In this document: in pieces, positions 50,477-59,928 of the stretch
Position numbering within the stretch: position 1 is the stretch's first letter
Layout: every line of letters starts with the position of its first letter
NCBI RefSeq assembly: GCF_016888005.1
Contig: NZ_JAFDVE010000022.1
Span: 1 to 64,000, forward strand
DNA from: Phycicoccus sp. CSK15P-2
GTDB lineage: Bacteria; Actinomycetota; Actinomycetes; Actinomycetales; Dermatophilaceae
Reading direction: 5' to 3'
DNA: 64,000 nucleotides
Notes under the pieces: model-generated
Told to the model about the DNA's origin: nothing
The model's input: the letters and a program-made list of their open reading frames with translations, nothing else
The model's database searches: none
Position numbers and translations under genes: made by a program

Positions 50477-51102
50477 GCTGGTTCGACGTCGCCGCGTTCT
50501 CGACGACCTTCGTGACCCTCATCGTCATCCTCGACCCGCCCGGGGCCATCCCGATCTTCCTCGCGCTGACCGGCCCGCTCACCCCCAGGCAGAAGGCGGC
50601 CGCCGCCCGCCGCGCGAGCCTCGTGGCGGTCGGCGTCATCGCCTCGTTCGCCGTGTTCGGCCAGCAGATCCTCGACTACCTCGGCATCACCCTGCCGGCC
50701 CTGCAGGCCGCCGGTGGGCTGCTCCTGCTCATCGTCGCGCTGCAGCTGCTCACCGGATCGGAGTCCGAGCAGCACGCGGACGCCGGGGTCAACGTCGCAC
50801 TCGTCCCGCTCGGGACCCCGCTGCTGGCCGGCCCGGGGGCGATCGTCGCGACGATGCTCGCCGTGCAGCGGCACGACGACACCGCGGGCGGGATCGTCGC
50901 CGTCGCCGCCGCACTCGTCGCCGCGCTGCTCGTCGTCTACCTCGTGTTCCGGTTCGCGACTCCCCTCGCCCGCTTCCTCAAGGACAGCGGCATCGTCCTC
51001 CTGACCCGGATCGCCGGGCTCCTGCTGTCCGCCATCGCCGTCCAGATGGTCGCCAACGCCGTCATGGCGTTCGTGAGAGGCGAGGGCACCCCGGTCGGCT
51101 GA
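50473..51102 (+). CDS. MarC-family membrane protein
   Basis: A 209-aa protein with six hydrophobic segments. FVTLIVILDPPGAIPIFLAL and VPLGTPLLAGPGAI are the family's repeated proline-rich motifs, one in each half. Once linked to antibiotic resistance in E. coli, the family now has no firm function. GTG overlaps the PHP stop. Confidence 0.88.
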   Translation: MSWFDVAAFSTTFVTLIVILDPPGAIPIFLALTGPLTPRQKAAAARRASLVAVGVIASFAVFGQQILDYLGITLPALQAAGGLLLLIVALQLLTGSESEQHADAGVNVALVPLGTPLLAGPGAIVATMLAVQRHDDTAGGIVAVAAALVAALLVVYLVFRFATPLARFLKDSGIVLLTRIAGLLLSAIAVQMVANAVMAFVRGEGTPVG

Positions 51103-51107
51103 GCGCG

Positions 51108-51113
51108 TAGCGT
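51108..51113 (+). promoter_or_regulatory. -10 box, leaderless purU
   Basis: TAGCGT lies 7 nt before GTG 51121; it favours this start over GTG 51112, which is inside the box. Confidence 0.55.
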
Positions 51114-51120
51114 GGCCGCC

Positions 51121-51981
51121 GTGCCGCAGACCGCCCAGTACGTGCTGCTCCTGTCCTGTCCCGACCGCCGGGGCATCGTCGCCACGGTGACCGCGCTGCT
51201 CTTCGAGCACGGCGGCAACATCGAGGAGAGCCAGCAGTTCGACGACGTCCGGACCGACCAGTTCTTCATGCGCATCCGGTACTCCGTCACCGACGACGAG
51301 GTCGACGCGGACGGCTGGCGCGCGCGCTTCGCCCCCGTCGCCGCGCAGTACGCCATGGAGTGGACCATCCGTCCGGCCGACGAGCCGTACCGCGCCGTCC
51401 TCATGGTGAGCCGGTTCGGGCACTGCCTCAACGACCTGCTGTTCCGCTGGCGCTCGGGGCAGCTCAACCTCGAGATCCCGGCGGTCGTGAGCAACCACCC
51501 GGACCTCGAGCCGCTCGTCGCGTCGTACGGCGTCCCGTTCGTCCACGTGCCGGTCACCGCCGACACCAAACCGCAGGCGGAGTCCCGGCTGCGCGGGGTC
51601 CTTGCCGAGCACGAGGTCGACCTCGTCGTGCTGGCCCGCTACATGCAGGTGCTCTCCGACGGCCTCGCCCGTGACCTCGACGGCCGGGTCATCAACATCC
51701 ACCACTCGTTCCTGCCCTCGTTCAAGGGAGCCAGGCCCTACCACCAGGCCTTCGAGCGTGGTGTGAAGCTCGTCGGTGCGACCGCGCACTACGTGACACC
51801 GGACCTCGACGAGGGTCCGATCATCGAGCAGGACGTCGTGCGCGCCGACCACCGCCTGTCGCCGGACGAGCTCGTGAGCGCGGGCGAGGAGGTCGAGTCC
51901 CGCGTGCTGGCACGCGCCGTGCGCTGGCACTGCGAGTCGCGCATCCTGCGCAACGGGACGCGCACGGTCGTCTTCAGCTGA
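51121..51981 (+). CDS. purU: Formyltetrahydrofolate deformylase
   Basis: A 286-aa enzyme hydrolysing 10-formyl-THF to formate and THF, balancing one-carbon units. An N-terminal ACT domain (about 1-85, LSCPDRRGIVATVTALLFEH) precedes the formyltransferase-like domain with VVSNHPDLEPLV, LARYMQVLS, INIHHSFLPSFKGARPYHQA and GATAHYVTPDLDEGPII (catalytic Asp). Length is standard. Confidence 0.95.
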   Translation: MPQTAQYVLLLSCPDRRGIVATVTALLFEHGGNIEESQQFDDVRTDQFFMRIRYSVTDDEVDADGWRARFAPVAAQYAMEWTIRPADEPYRAVLMVSRFGHCLNDLLFRWRSGQLNLEIPAVVSNHPDLEPLVASYGVPFVHVPVTADTKPQAESRLRGVLAEHEVDLVVLARYMQVLSDGLARDLDGRVINIHHSFLPSFKGARPYHQAFERGVKLVGATAHYVTPDLDEGPIIEQDVVRADHRLSPDELVSAGEEVESRVLARAVRWHCESRILRNGTRTVVFS

Positions 51982-52033
51982 GGCGGGTCCCGGCGCCTGT
52001 GGAAAACTCCGCGGCCACCGGCCCGGACGGCGG

Positions 52034-52039
52034 CAGTCT
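52034..52039 (+). promoter_or_regulatory. -10-like box before the 145-aa gene
   Basis: CAGTCT lies 7 nt before ATG 52047. Confidence 0.4.
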
Positions 52040-52046
52040 GGGCGGC

Positions 52047-52484
52047 ATGAGCTTCGACGACCTCCCCGAGTCCTGGTCCGACCTCCCCCTCGACGACCCC
52101 CGTCTGGCCGCGGACGTCGTCGACCTCCTGGTCGGCCACGCCGACCGCCTGGACGGGTGCCTGTGCCTGCTCCTGCTCGACGACGGTCTGCGGCTGCTCC
52201 AGCCGGTGCTCGTCTCCGAGGGCGGGCAGGAGCGTGACCCCCGTGCGGCCGCGCCGGGCATCGGGGCGGTCCTCGACGACGTCGCGGCGGCCGGCGGTGC
52301 GCTGGTCTTCGCCCGAGGCCGGGACGGGTCGGTCCTGCTGACCGACACCGACCGCGTCTGGCACGAGGTCGTGCTCGCCGAGTCCCGGCGTTCCGGGGCG
52401 CCCCTCGTCGGCGCGTACCTCGCGACCCCTGCGGCCGTGCGCTCCTTCCCGGCTCCCCTCGGCGAGGCCGCCGCCGCGTCGTGA
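52047..52484 (+). CDS. Conserved actinobacterial hypothetical protein
   Basis: A 145-aa acidic protein beginning MSFDDLPESWSDLPLDDPRL. Its middle is alternating strands and helices (CLCLLLLDDGLRLLQPVLVS and an Arg/Asp-rich loop). Similar short proteins with the same opening occur across actinobacteria; no function known. The start is fixed by the -10 box 7 nt upstream. It is convergent with betT. Confidence 0.7.
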   Translation: MSFDDLPESWSDLPLDDPRLAADVVDLLVGHADRLDGCLCLLLLDDGLRLLQPVLVSEGGQERDPRAAAPGIGAVLDDVAAAGGALVFARGRDGSVLLTDTDRVWHEVVLAESRRSGAPLVGAYLATPAAVRSFPAPLGEAAAAS

Positions 52485-52508
52485 CGACGGCCTCGCCGTG
52501 GGTGGGCC

Positions 52509-54599
52509 TCAGGAGCCGGACGGCTCCGCGAGCCGGAGGAACTCCAGGTGCCGCTCGTAGTGGTCGAGGCAGTCGTGGATGACCTGCGCCTGGGTGTAGC
52601 CCATGACGTCGTAGTCCTGGCCGCCGTCCTCGAGGTGCACCTCGAGCCGGGCGTAGGTGTCCCGGGCCTGCACCATCCGTCCGCCGTACGTCGGCACGGG
52701 CGACATCTCGAGCGCCACGCGGTAGACGAACGGGGTGGCGTCCTCACCCTCGGTGCGCAGCGCCACCGCGGGCTCGTCGCCCTCGTAGTCCTCCTCGCAC
52801 ACCGTGGTGACGCCGAGCCCCGAGAGCTCCGCGGCCACCTCGGTGAGCGCGGGGGAGACGACGTCGCGCAGGTGCGCCAGGGCGTCCTCGCGGTCGACGA
52901 AGTTCGTGGCGCGGGCCAGGCGGGTCTTCCACGACGCCCCGGCCTGCACCGCGTCGCGCGGCTGGGCGCTCCGGGCGGAGAGCAGCGCGTGCATCGCGTG
53001 GTCGCGGCTGGCCGCGCGATGGCCCTCGACCCGCAGTGCGCGGAGCAGTCCGACCATGACGAGCACGAGCACGACCGCGAACGGCAGCCCGAAGATGATC
53101 GTCGCGTACTGCAGCGCGACGATCCCACCGACGAGCAGCATCGCGACCGTCAGCAGGCCGGTCGCTGCGGCCCAGACGATCCGCAACCAGGGGGCGGCGT
53201 CGTCGGAGAGCGAGCCGAGGCGGCTCGTGAGGTTCGCCATGACGAGCGCGCCGGAGTCGGCCGAGGTCACGTAGAACAGCAGGCCGACGAAGAACGCGAG
53301 GGCGATGACGACCTGGCCGGCCGGGTAGCCCTCGAGGAGCTCGTAGAACCCGAGCCCGGTGAAGTCCTGCGCGGTCTCGGCGAAGGTGGCGTCGCCGTCA
53401 CGGATCCGCTCGATGGCGGCGTTCCCGAAGATCGAGATCCACATGACGATGTAGAGGAACGGGATGACGAGCGTGCCGGCGACGAACTGCCGGATCGTGC
53501 GTCCTCGCGAGATGCGGGCGAGGAAGAGCCCGACGAACGAGGCCCAGGCGACCCACCAGGCCCAGAAGAAGAGCGTCCAGTAGCTCATCCACTCGGCGTT
53601 GTCGACGAAGGGGAAGGTCTCCATCGTCTTGGCGGGGAAGGTGCGCACGAAGTCGCCGACGTTCGCCACCGTCACGTTCAGCAGCAGCGCGGTCTTGCCG
53701 GTGACGAGCACCCAGGCCGCCAGCCCGAGCGCGAGGACGACGTTGAGCTGGGACAGGAAGCGGATGCCCTTGTCGACGCCGGTCGTCGCCGACACCGCCG
53801 CCATGACGACCGCGAGGACGGCCAGCGCGATCTGCGCACCGGTGCCGACGGGGATGCCGAAGAGGACCTCGAGGCCGACGTTGAGGAAGACGACGCCGAT
53901 GCCGAGCGAGGTGGCGACGCCGAAGATCGTGCCGAGCACGGCGGCGGTGTCGACCGCGTGGCCGAGCCCGCCGTCGATGCGCTTGCCGAGCACCGGCGCG
54001 AGCGCCGAGCGCACGGCCAGCGGCAGGCCGCGGCGGTAGCAGAAGTACCCGAGGGCCAGGCCCATCAGCGCGTACATGCCCCAGCCGGTGATGCCGTAGT
54101 GGAAGAGCGTCCAGACCGTGGCCTCGCGGGCGGCGCCGACCGTCTCGGCCTCCGGCCCGCCCGCGGGCGGGGCCATGTACTGCGTCGCCGGCTCGACGAC
54201 GCTGTAGAACATGACGTCGGTCCCGATGCCCGCGGCGAAGAGCATCGACGCCCAGGCGAACGTCGAGAACTCGGGCCGTGAGTGGTCCGGGCCGAGCCGG
54301 ACGTGCCCGTAGCGCGAGAGGCCGAGGTAGATGACGAAGAGGAGGACGGCGGTCGCGAGGAGGACGTAGAACCAGCCGTACCACTCGGTGACCCAGGTCG
54401 TCACGGTGCCGAGCGTGGACTCGGCCGACTCCGGCGACACGAGCGCCCACACCGCCATGACGAGCACGCCGGCGAGAGAGGCGGCGAACACGGGCACGCG
54501 GATCGGCGCTCCTCCGAGCGAGCGCGGGCCGACAGGAGGCGGTGCGGCGGGGGTGTCGTGCGGGGTCGTGCCGCCCGGCGGGGAGTCGGTGGTGGTCAT
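52509..54599 (-). CDS. betT: BCCT-family choline/betaine transporter
   Basis: A 696-aa sodium- or proton-coupled transporter with 12 membrane segments. Family features include FYSVVEPATQYMAPPAGGPE, FHYGITGWGMYALMGLALGY (the substrate-box tryptophan/glycine region) and WTLFFWAWWVAWASFVGLF (signature motif with Trp box). The 140-residue C-terminal cytoplasmic domain is typical of BetT and osmoregulated BCCT members. ATG 54599 follows AGGAGA. It is last in the betB-betA-betT unit and most likely imports choline. Confidence 0.93.
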   Translation of the reverse strand: MTTTDSPPGGTTPHDTPAAPPPVGPRSLGGAPIRVPVFAASLAGVLVMAVWALVSPESAESTLGTVTTWVTEWYGWFYVLLATAVLLFVIYLGLSRYGHVRLGPDHSRPEFSTFAWASMLFAAGIGTDVMFYSVVEPATQYMAPPAGGPEAETVGAAREATVWTLFHYGITGWGMYALMGLALGYFCYRRGLPLAVRSALAPVLGKRIDGGLGHAVDTAAVLGTIFGVATSLGIGVVFLNVGLEVLFGIPVGTGAQIALAVLAVVMAAVSATTGVDKGIRFLSQLNVVLALGLAAWVLVTGKTALLLNVTVANVGDFVRTFPAKTMETFPFVDNAEWMSYWTLFFWAWWVAWASFVGLFLARISRGRTIRQFVAGTLVIPFLYIVMWISIFGNAAIERIRDGDATFAETAQDFTGLGFYELLEGYPAGQVVIALAFFVGLLFYVTSADSGALVMANLTSRLGSLSDDAAPWLRIVWAAATGLLTVAMLLVGGIVALQYATIIFGLPFAVVLVLVMVGLLRALRVEGHRAASRDHAMHALLSARSAQPRDAVQAGASWKTRLARATNFVDREDALAHLRDVVSPALTEVAAELSGLGVTTVCEEDYEGDEPAVALRTEGEDATPFVYRVALEMSPVPTYGGRMVQARDTYARLEVHLEDGGQDYDVMGYTQAQVIHDCLDHYERHLEFLRLAEPSGS

Positions 54600-54638
54600 G
54601 GGTGTCTCCTGAGGGTGGGTCGTGGTCGGGGGCGAGGT

Positions 54639-56411
54639 TCAGGCGCCGGCGGGCGGATCGAGCGGGCTCCCGGCACGGTGGTCGTACCAGGGCGCGTCCG
54701 ACGGCGGCAGCGGGGTGTTCCCGGCGATGAGGTCCGCCGCCTTCTCGGCGAGCATGACGACCGGGGCGTAGATGTTGCCGTTCGTCACGTAGGGCATGGC
54801 GCTGGCGTCGACGACACGCAGGCCCTCGGTGCCGTGCACCCGCATCGACGCCGGGTCGAGGACGGAGAGGTCGTCGGTGCCCATCCGCGCGGTGCAGCTC
54901 GGGTGGAGCGCGGTCTCGGCGTCGGCGCGGACCCAGTCGAGGATCTGCTCGTCGGTCTCGACCTCGGGCCCCGGCGAGATCTCGCCGCCGTCGTAGGCCG
55001 CGAGGGCCGGCTGGCCCAGGATGTCCCGGGACACCCGGACGGCCTCGACCCACTCGCGCTGGTCCTGCTCGGTGGAGAGGTAGTTGAACTGCATCGCCGG
55101 CTTCATCCGCGGGTCGGTGCTGCGGATCCTCAGCCAGCCTCGGGCGTCTGAGTACATCGGGCCGATGTGCACCTGGTAGCCGTGCCCCTCGACCGGGCTC
55201 GTGCCGTCGTAGCGGATCGCGATCGGCAGGAAGTGGAACATGAGGTTGGGGTAGTCGACGTCCTCGTTGCTGCGGACGAACCCGCCGCCCTCGAAGTGGT
55301 TCGTCGCCCCGAGGCCCTGGCGCAGGAAGAGCCACTCCGCGGCGAGCTTCGGCCGGTTCTTCCAGGCCAGGCCCGGCGCGATCGACACCGGCTGGGTCGC
55401 GGCGTGCTGGATGTAGACCTCGAGGTGGTCCTGGAGGTGCTCGCCGACCCCGCGCAGCCCGGAGACGACGTCGATGCCGAGCGGCCGGAGCAGCTCGGGG
55501 TCGCCGACCCCGGAGAGCTGGAGCAGCTGCGGGGTGTTGACGGCACCCCCGGCGAGGACGACCTCGCCGGCGCGGACGGTGTGCCGCCGCCCGAAGGCGG
55601 TGTACTCGACGCCGACGGCCCGGCTGCCCTCGAAGAGCACCTTGGTCGTCATCGCGAGGGTGCGGACGTGCAGGTTCGGCCGATGCATCACCGGGTGCAG
55701 GTAGGCACGGGCCGCGGAGAGCCGGCGGCCGCGGTGGACGTTGCGGTCGAAGGGGGCGAAGCCCTCCTGGCGGTAGCCGTTGACGTCGGTCGTGCGCGGG
55801 TAGCCGGCCTGCTGCGCGGCCTCGAAGAAGGCCGTGAAGAGCGGGTTGGTGGCCGGCCCACGCTCGAGGACGAGCGGCCCGTCGCCGCCGCGCCAGGTGT
55901 CGGCACCGGCGAGGCAGCTCTCCATCCGCTTGAAGTACGGCAGGCAGTGCGCGTAGTCCCAGTCCTGCATGCCGGGGTCGGCACCCCAGCGCTCGTAGTC
56001 CTTGGGGTTGCCGCGCTGGAAGATCATCCCGTTGATCGAGGACGACCCGCCGAGGACCTTGCCGCGGGCGTGGTAGACCCGCCGGCCGTTCATGTGCGGC
56101 TCGGGCTCGGACTCGTACTTCCAGTCGTAGAAGCGGCTGCCGATGGGGAACGGCAGCGCGGCCGGCATGTGGATGAAGGGGTCGGCCTTGAGGTCGCTGC
56201 GTCCGGCCTCGAGGACGAGGACGGAGGTGCCGGCGTCCTCGGAGAGCCGGTTCGCGAGGACGCAGCCGGCGCTGCCCCCGCCGACGACGACGACGTCGAC
56301 CTGGTCGGGGACCTCCGCCATCGTCGTGCGGTCGCGCAGGCGCTCGGCGGTGTCCCGTCCGCGCGTCAGCGCCGTCCGGGCGGTGTCGGTGATGCGGTCG
56401 GTCATGCTCAT
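54639..56411 (-). CDS. betA: Choline dehydrogenase (GMC oxidoreductase)
   Basis: A 590-aa FAD enzyme oxidising choline to betaine aldehyde. The FAD site [20 protein letters not shown] follows a 45-residue N-terminal extension. Other motifs are [20 protein letters not shown] (GMC signature 1), [20 protein letters not shown] (signature 2) and the C-terminal active site HPSCTARMG with the following [16 protein letters not shown] 56411 overlaps the betB stop (ATGA). Confidence 0.94.
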   Translation of the reverse strand: MSMTDRITDTARTALTRGRDTAERLRDRTTMAEVPDQVDVVVVGGGSAGCVLANRLSEDAGTSVLVLEAGRSDLKADPFIHMPAALPFPIGSRFYDWKYESEPEPHMNGRRVYHARGKVLGGSSSINGMIFQRGNPKDYERWGADPGMQDWDYAHCLPYFKRMESCLAGADTWRGGDGPLVLERGPATNPLFTAFFEAAQQAGYPRTTDVNGYRQEGFAPFDRNVHRGRRLSAARAYLHPVMHRPNLHVRTLAMTTKVLFEGSRAVGVEYTAFGRRHTVRAGEVVLAGGAVNTPQLLQLSGVGDPELLRPLGIDVVSGLRGVGEHLQDHLEVYIQHAATQPVSIAPGLAWKNRPKLAAEWLFLRQGLGATNHFEGGGFVRSNEDVDYPNLMFHFLPIAIRYDGTSPVEGHGYQVHIGPMYSDARGWLRIRSTDPRMKPAMQFNYLSTEQDQREWVEAVRVSRDILGQPALAAYDGGEISPGPEVETDEQILDWVRADAETALHPSCTARMGTDDLSVLDPASMRVHGTEGLRVVDASAMPYVTNGNIYAPVVMLAEKAADLIAGNTPLPPSDAPWYDHRAGSPLDPPAGA

Positions 56412-57877
56412 GAGAACCATCCCGTCGGGGCCGGCTCGGTGTTCTCCCACACGTGCTTGGTCTCCTGGTACTCCTCGAGGCCGAGCTCTCCGAGCTCACG
56501 GCCGATGCCGGACTGCTTGTGCCCGCCCCACTCCGCGGGGGCGACGTAGGGGTGGTAGTCGTTGACCCAGACCGTCCCGAGCCGCAGGCCGCGAGCGACC
56601 CGGGCGGCCTTCTCGGGGTTACCGGTCCACACCGCGCCGGCGAGGCCGTAACGCGTGCCGTTGGCCAGGGCCACGGCCTCCTCCTCGGTGCGGAAGGTCT
56701 CGACGGTGAGGACCGGGCCGAAGGACTCCTCCTGGACGACGTGCATGTCGACGCGGCAGTCGTCGAGGACGGTGGGGAGGTAGTAGTGGCCGTCGGCGAG
56801 GGCCGGGTCGTCCGGACGGGCCCCGCCGCAACGCAGCGTGGCGCCCTCGGCGATGCCCTCGGCGACGTAGTCCTCGACCTTGGCGAGGTGCTCGGCGCTG
56901 GTCAGCGAGCCGGTCTGGGCGTTCTCGTCGAACGGGGTGCCGAGCCGGATGTGCTGTGCCCGCTCGACGATGGTGTCGACGACCTCGTCCTTGACCGACC
57001 CCTCGACGAGCAGCCGGGCGCCGGCCGAGCAGACCTGGCCCGAGTGGAGGAAGACGGCCGTCATCGCGTTGTCGACCGCCGCCTTGCGGTCGGCGTCGGC
57101 GAAGACGATGTTGGGGTTCTTGCCGCCGAGCTCGAGGGCGACCCGCTTGACGGTGCCCGCGGCCTCGCGCATCAGGTGCTGGCCGACGGCGAGGCTGCCG
57201 GTGAACGAGACCATGTCGACGCGCGGGTCGGTGGACAGCGGGCCGGCGCAGCCCGGCCCGGTACCGAGGACGAGGTTGGCAACCCCCGCCGGGACGCCGG
57301 CCTCGTCGACCGCGCGGACCATGAGGATCGTCGAGTGCGGGGTGATCTCGCTGGGCTTGAGGACGAACGTGTCGCCGGCGAGCAGCGCGGGCGCGACCTT
57401 CCAGCTGGCCTGCAGCAGCGGGTAGTTCCACGGCGTGATGAGCGAGCAGACTCCGATGGGTTCGCGGTGGACGCGGCTGACGACGCCCGGCTGGCCGGGG
57501 TCGACCTCGCGGACCCGTTCGACGACGTCGCCCTTTCCGGCGTAGTGCCGGAAGACGCTGACGACGTCGGCGACGTCGATCTTCGCCTCCTCGAACCGCT
57601 TGCCGGTGTCGAGCGCCTCGGCGCGGGCGATCTCGTCGGTGTCCCGCTCGAGGGCGTCGGCGATGCGGCCCAGGGCCGCCGCGCGCTCCTGCGGCGGGAC
57701 GTCGCGCCACCGCCCGTCGTCCGCCGCCCGGCGCGCCGCCTCGATGGCGCGGAACGTGTCGGACTCGTCGGACTCGTCGACCTCGCCGACGTGCGTCCCG
57801 TCGGCGGGGCACGTGATGGTGCGGCGGCCACCCGCGGCGGCCGACGTCCACGTGCCGTCGATGAAGAGGTCGGGCAT
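56408..57877 (-). CDS. betB: Betaine aldehyde dehydrogenase
   Basis: A 489-aa NAD(P)-dependent aldehyde dehydrogenase, oxidising betaine aldehyde to glycine betaine. Motifs: [31 protein letters not shown], catalytic Glu in [13 protein letters not shown], and nucleophilic Cys in [18 protein letters not shown] 57877 is preceded by GGAAGGAC; a longer frame from 57961 is less likely. First gene of the operon, so osmoprotectant synthesis and uptake are coupled. No BetI-type regulator lies next to it. Confidence 0.93.
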   Translation of the reverse strand: MPDLFIDGTWTSAAAGGRRTITCPADGTHVGEVDESDESDTFRAIEAARRAADDGRWRDVPPQERAAALGRIADALERDTDEIARAEALDTGKRFEEAKIDVADVVSVFRHYAGKGDVVERVREVDPGQPGVVSRVHREPIGVCSLITPWNYPLLQASWKVAPALLAGDTFVLKPSEITPHSTILMVRAVDEAGVPAGVANLVLGTGPGCAGPLSTDPRVDMVSFTGSLAVGQHLMREAAGTVKRVALELGGKNPNIVFADADRKAAVDNAMTAVFLHSGQVCSAGARLLVEGSVKDEVVDTIVERAQHIRLGTPFDENAQTGSLTSAEHLAKVEDYVAEGIAEGATLRCGGARPDDPALADGHYYLPTVLDDCRVDMHVVQEESFGPVLTVETFRTEEEAVALANGTRYGLAGAVWTGNPEKAARVARGLRLGTVWVNDYHPYVAPAEWGGHKQSGIGRELGELGLEEYQETKHVWENTEPAPTGWFS

Positions 57878-57997
57878 GGGGTCCTTCCCGTCGGGGGTGG
57901 TGCGGCGGAGGCGCCCAGCGGGCACCGTCCCAGACTTCCGAGCGGAGGGACCGGCCGTCAAGCCGGGTCCCCGGTCGGGCCCCCGGGCCGGTGTGGC

Positions 57998-58628
57998 TCA
58001 GTCCATGGCCTCGATTCCGAGCCGGGCCGGCTCGCCCGTGTGGTCACGGATCCGCCGGACCGTCTCCGGCGGAGGCGGCTCCCATCCGGTGACCTCCTCG
58101 ACGACGCGCAGTGGCTCGGTGGTCCGGTAGGACCGGGTCGGGTTCCCGGGGAAGCGCTTGTCGGGTCCCGTGGACGAACGGGCCGGGGTCGTCGACCACC
58201 CGCGGAGCCGGCGCCGGGTCCCGGAGCAGGCCGTCGAGGCGAGCGGTGAGGGCCGCGGTGCGGCTGCGTCCCTCGGGTGCCCGGGGGTAGCGGGAGAGCA
58301 CGTCGCGGACCACGGGCGTCATCCGCGTGGCGGCGGTGGTGAGCACGTACTCGGCGACCACCGGGTCGTCGCCCCGGGCGAGCTCGGCCGCCCGGGCGGC
58401 GTGGACCGGCGACCCGAGGATGTGGTGCAGCTGGGTGGCCTTGGCCAGCGGGTGCAGGTAGGCAGCCGCGGCGGCGTGCGCTGCTGCGGTGGCCGCGTGC
58501 CGAGCCGCGTCGGTGGTGGCCTCCCGGGCGGCGCGGTGGGCGTCCGTGGCGGCGGTGCGCTGCAGCCGGGACCGCGCCGCGCCCTCGGCGAAGACCCGTG
58601 CGGCGCACTCCAGGCAGTACAGCGTCAC
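57998..58628 (-). pseudogene. Putative-immunity/SbcC-like protein gene with frame break
   Basis: The N-terminal 145 codons read like the actinobacterial 'putative immunity protein' family: YLHPLAKATQLHHILGSPVH, AARAAELARGDD, VVRDVLSRYPRAPEG. The in-frame sequence before GTG 58628 (DFELTSDELRA) also fits the family but has no start codon. Near 58167 a run of three C (G on this strand) disrupts the frame; removing one base joins the first part to PDKRFPGNPTRSYRTTEPLR and on to a stop at 57998. The downstream part is clearly codon-biased but I cannot assign it to a family. Decayed gene or base error. Confidence 0.5.
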
Positions 58629-58734
58629 GGCCCGCAGCTCGTCGGAGGTCAGCTCGAAGTCACCCCGTGGTCAGGTCACGGGGTCCACCCTGGCACCGGG
58701 GTGGCTCAGCGACCGCCTGACACCTCGAGAGCGC

Positions 58735-59502
58735 CTACGCGAGCGTGAGGACCTCGGCGCCGTCGGCGGTAACGGCGACCGTGTGCTCGCTGTGCGCCGT
58801 CCGACAACCCGTGGCGCTGCGCAGCGTCCAGCCGTCGGGGTCGGTGACGAGCTCGTCGGTGTCGGCCATGACCCACGGTTCCAGCGCGAGCAGCATCCCT
58901 TCGCGAAGCGTGAAGCCCCGGCCGGGACGCCCGTGGTTGGGGACGTGCGGGTCCTGGTGCATCGTCGAGCCCACGCCGTGGCCGCCGAAATCGGTGTTCA
59001 CGCGGTGGCCGGCGTCGGTGAGGACCGTGCCGATGGCGTGCGAGAGGTCGCCGACGCGCGCGCCGGGCCGTGCCGCGGCGATGCCCGCGGCGAGGGCTTC
59101 CTCGGTCGTGCGGATCATCGCCTCGTCCTCCGGCGCCCTGGGGGCGCCGACGACCATGCTGACCGCGGCGTCCGCAACCACGCCACCGAGGGAGACAGCG
59201 AGGTCGAGCGAGAGCAGGTCGCCGTCGGCGAGCTCGCGGTCGTGGGGCAGGCCGTGCAGGACGGCGTCGTTGACGGACGTGCAGATGTGGTGGCCGAAGG
59301 GGCCGCGCCCGAAGGGCGGTGCGTAGTCGACGTAGCAGGAGGTGGCACCGGCGTCCGCGATCATTTCCCGGGCCCAGCGGTCTATGTCGAGGAGGTTCGT
59401 GCCCGCGGTGCCGCGGTCCCGGAGGGTCCGCAGGATCGACCCGACGAGGGCGCCGGTCTCTCGCGCCCTTACCAGCTCGGCCCGGCTGAGGATCTCGATC
59501 AC
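58735..59502 (-). CDS. map: Type I methionine aminopeptidase
   Basis: A 255-aa M24A peptidase. The metal ligands and substrate histidines are visible: FGHHICTSVNDAVLHGLP, DGDLLSLDLAVSLGGVVADA (Asp-Asp), GGHGVGSTMHQDPHVPN (His), LALEPWVM and HSEHTVAVT (Glu ligands). It has no N-terminal zinc extension. GTG 59502 with GGGAAGG about 8 nt upstream gives the usual size. It is divergent from a small XRE regulator, so it is probably a regulated, extra copy rather than the housekeeping enzyme near the ribosomal genes. Confidence 0.9.
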   Translation of the reverse strand: MIEILSRAELVRARETGALVGSILRTLRDRGTAGTNLLDIDRWAREMIADAGATSCYVDYAPPFGRGPFGHHICTSVNDAVLHGLPHDRELADGDLLSLDLAVSLGGVVADAAVSMVVGAPRAPEDEAMIRTTEEALAAGIAAARPGARVGDLSHAIGTVLTDAGHRVNTDFGGHGVGSTMHQDPHVPNHGRPGRGFTLREGMLLALEPWVMADTDELVTDPDGWTLRSATGCRTAHSEHTVAVTADGAEVLTLA

Positions 59503-59520
59503 GACGTCGACCTTCCCGGG

Positions 59521-59559
59521 TTGATAACTATCCCGGCCATGGTATCCCGGGACTATCAT
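59521..59559. promoter_or_regulatory. Shared XRE/map control region with TATC repeats
   Basis: TATC(C/A) boxes recur at 59529, 59543 and 59554; TATCCCGG is exactly repeated at 59529-59536 and 59543-59550, with CCATGG between. GATAACTATC at 59523 is an inverted repeat (GATA/TATC). TATCAT (59554-59559), 6 nt before the XRE ATG, is a near-consensus -10 box overlapped by the repeats, consistent with autoregulation and co-control of map. Confidence 0.55.
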
Positions 59560-59565
59560 CGGGTC

Positions 59566-59856
59566 ATGGTCAGGCTGCCCCTCACCCCGGCCGAGGTCGA
59601 GCGCGGACAGCGCCTCGGCGCGCTGTTGCGACGAGCGCGTGGCGCGCGGTCGATGCTGCACACCGCGCTCGACGCGGGAGTCTCGCCCGAGACACTCCGC
59701 AAGATCGAGTCCGGGAGGGTGGCCACTCCGGCGTTCCCGACGGTCGCAGCCATCGCCGAGGTCCTCGGCCTCTCTCTGGACGAGGTGTGGGCCGAGATCA
59801 CCGGACCCGACCGTGTTCACGGTGGAGAAGGCGTAGCCGAACGCTCGGCCTCCTAG
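59566..59856 (+). CDS. XRE-family HTH regulator
   Basis: A 96-aa single-domain regulator. The helix-turn-helix is GALLRRARGARSMLHTALDA, SPETLRKIESGRVATP, then AAIAEVLGLSLDEVW. ATG 59566 lies 6 nt after TATCAT, so the transcript is probably leaderless. Divergent from map with operator-like repeats between, a pairing known in several actinobacteria. Confidence 0.85.
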   Translation: MVRLPLTPAEVERGQRLGALLRRARGARSMLHTALDAGVSPETLRKIESGRVATPAFPTVAAIAEVLGLSLDEVWAEITGPDRVHGGEGVAERSAS

Positions 59857-59928
59857 CGACGGCAGCCGCGGCGCCGTTCGTCTCGGCCGCACCGACGCCC
59901 GTGCCACCACGGGAACCTGCGCCAGGCC

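Noticed and set aside
52548-54281. 577-codon plus frame opposite betT
   Set aside because: Composition-driven shadow with no hydrophobic or domain structure; betT has full transporter motifs.
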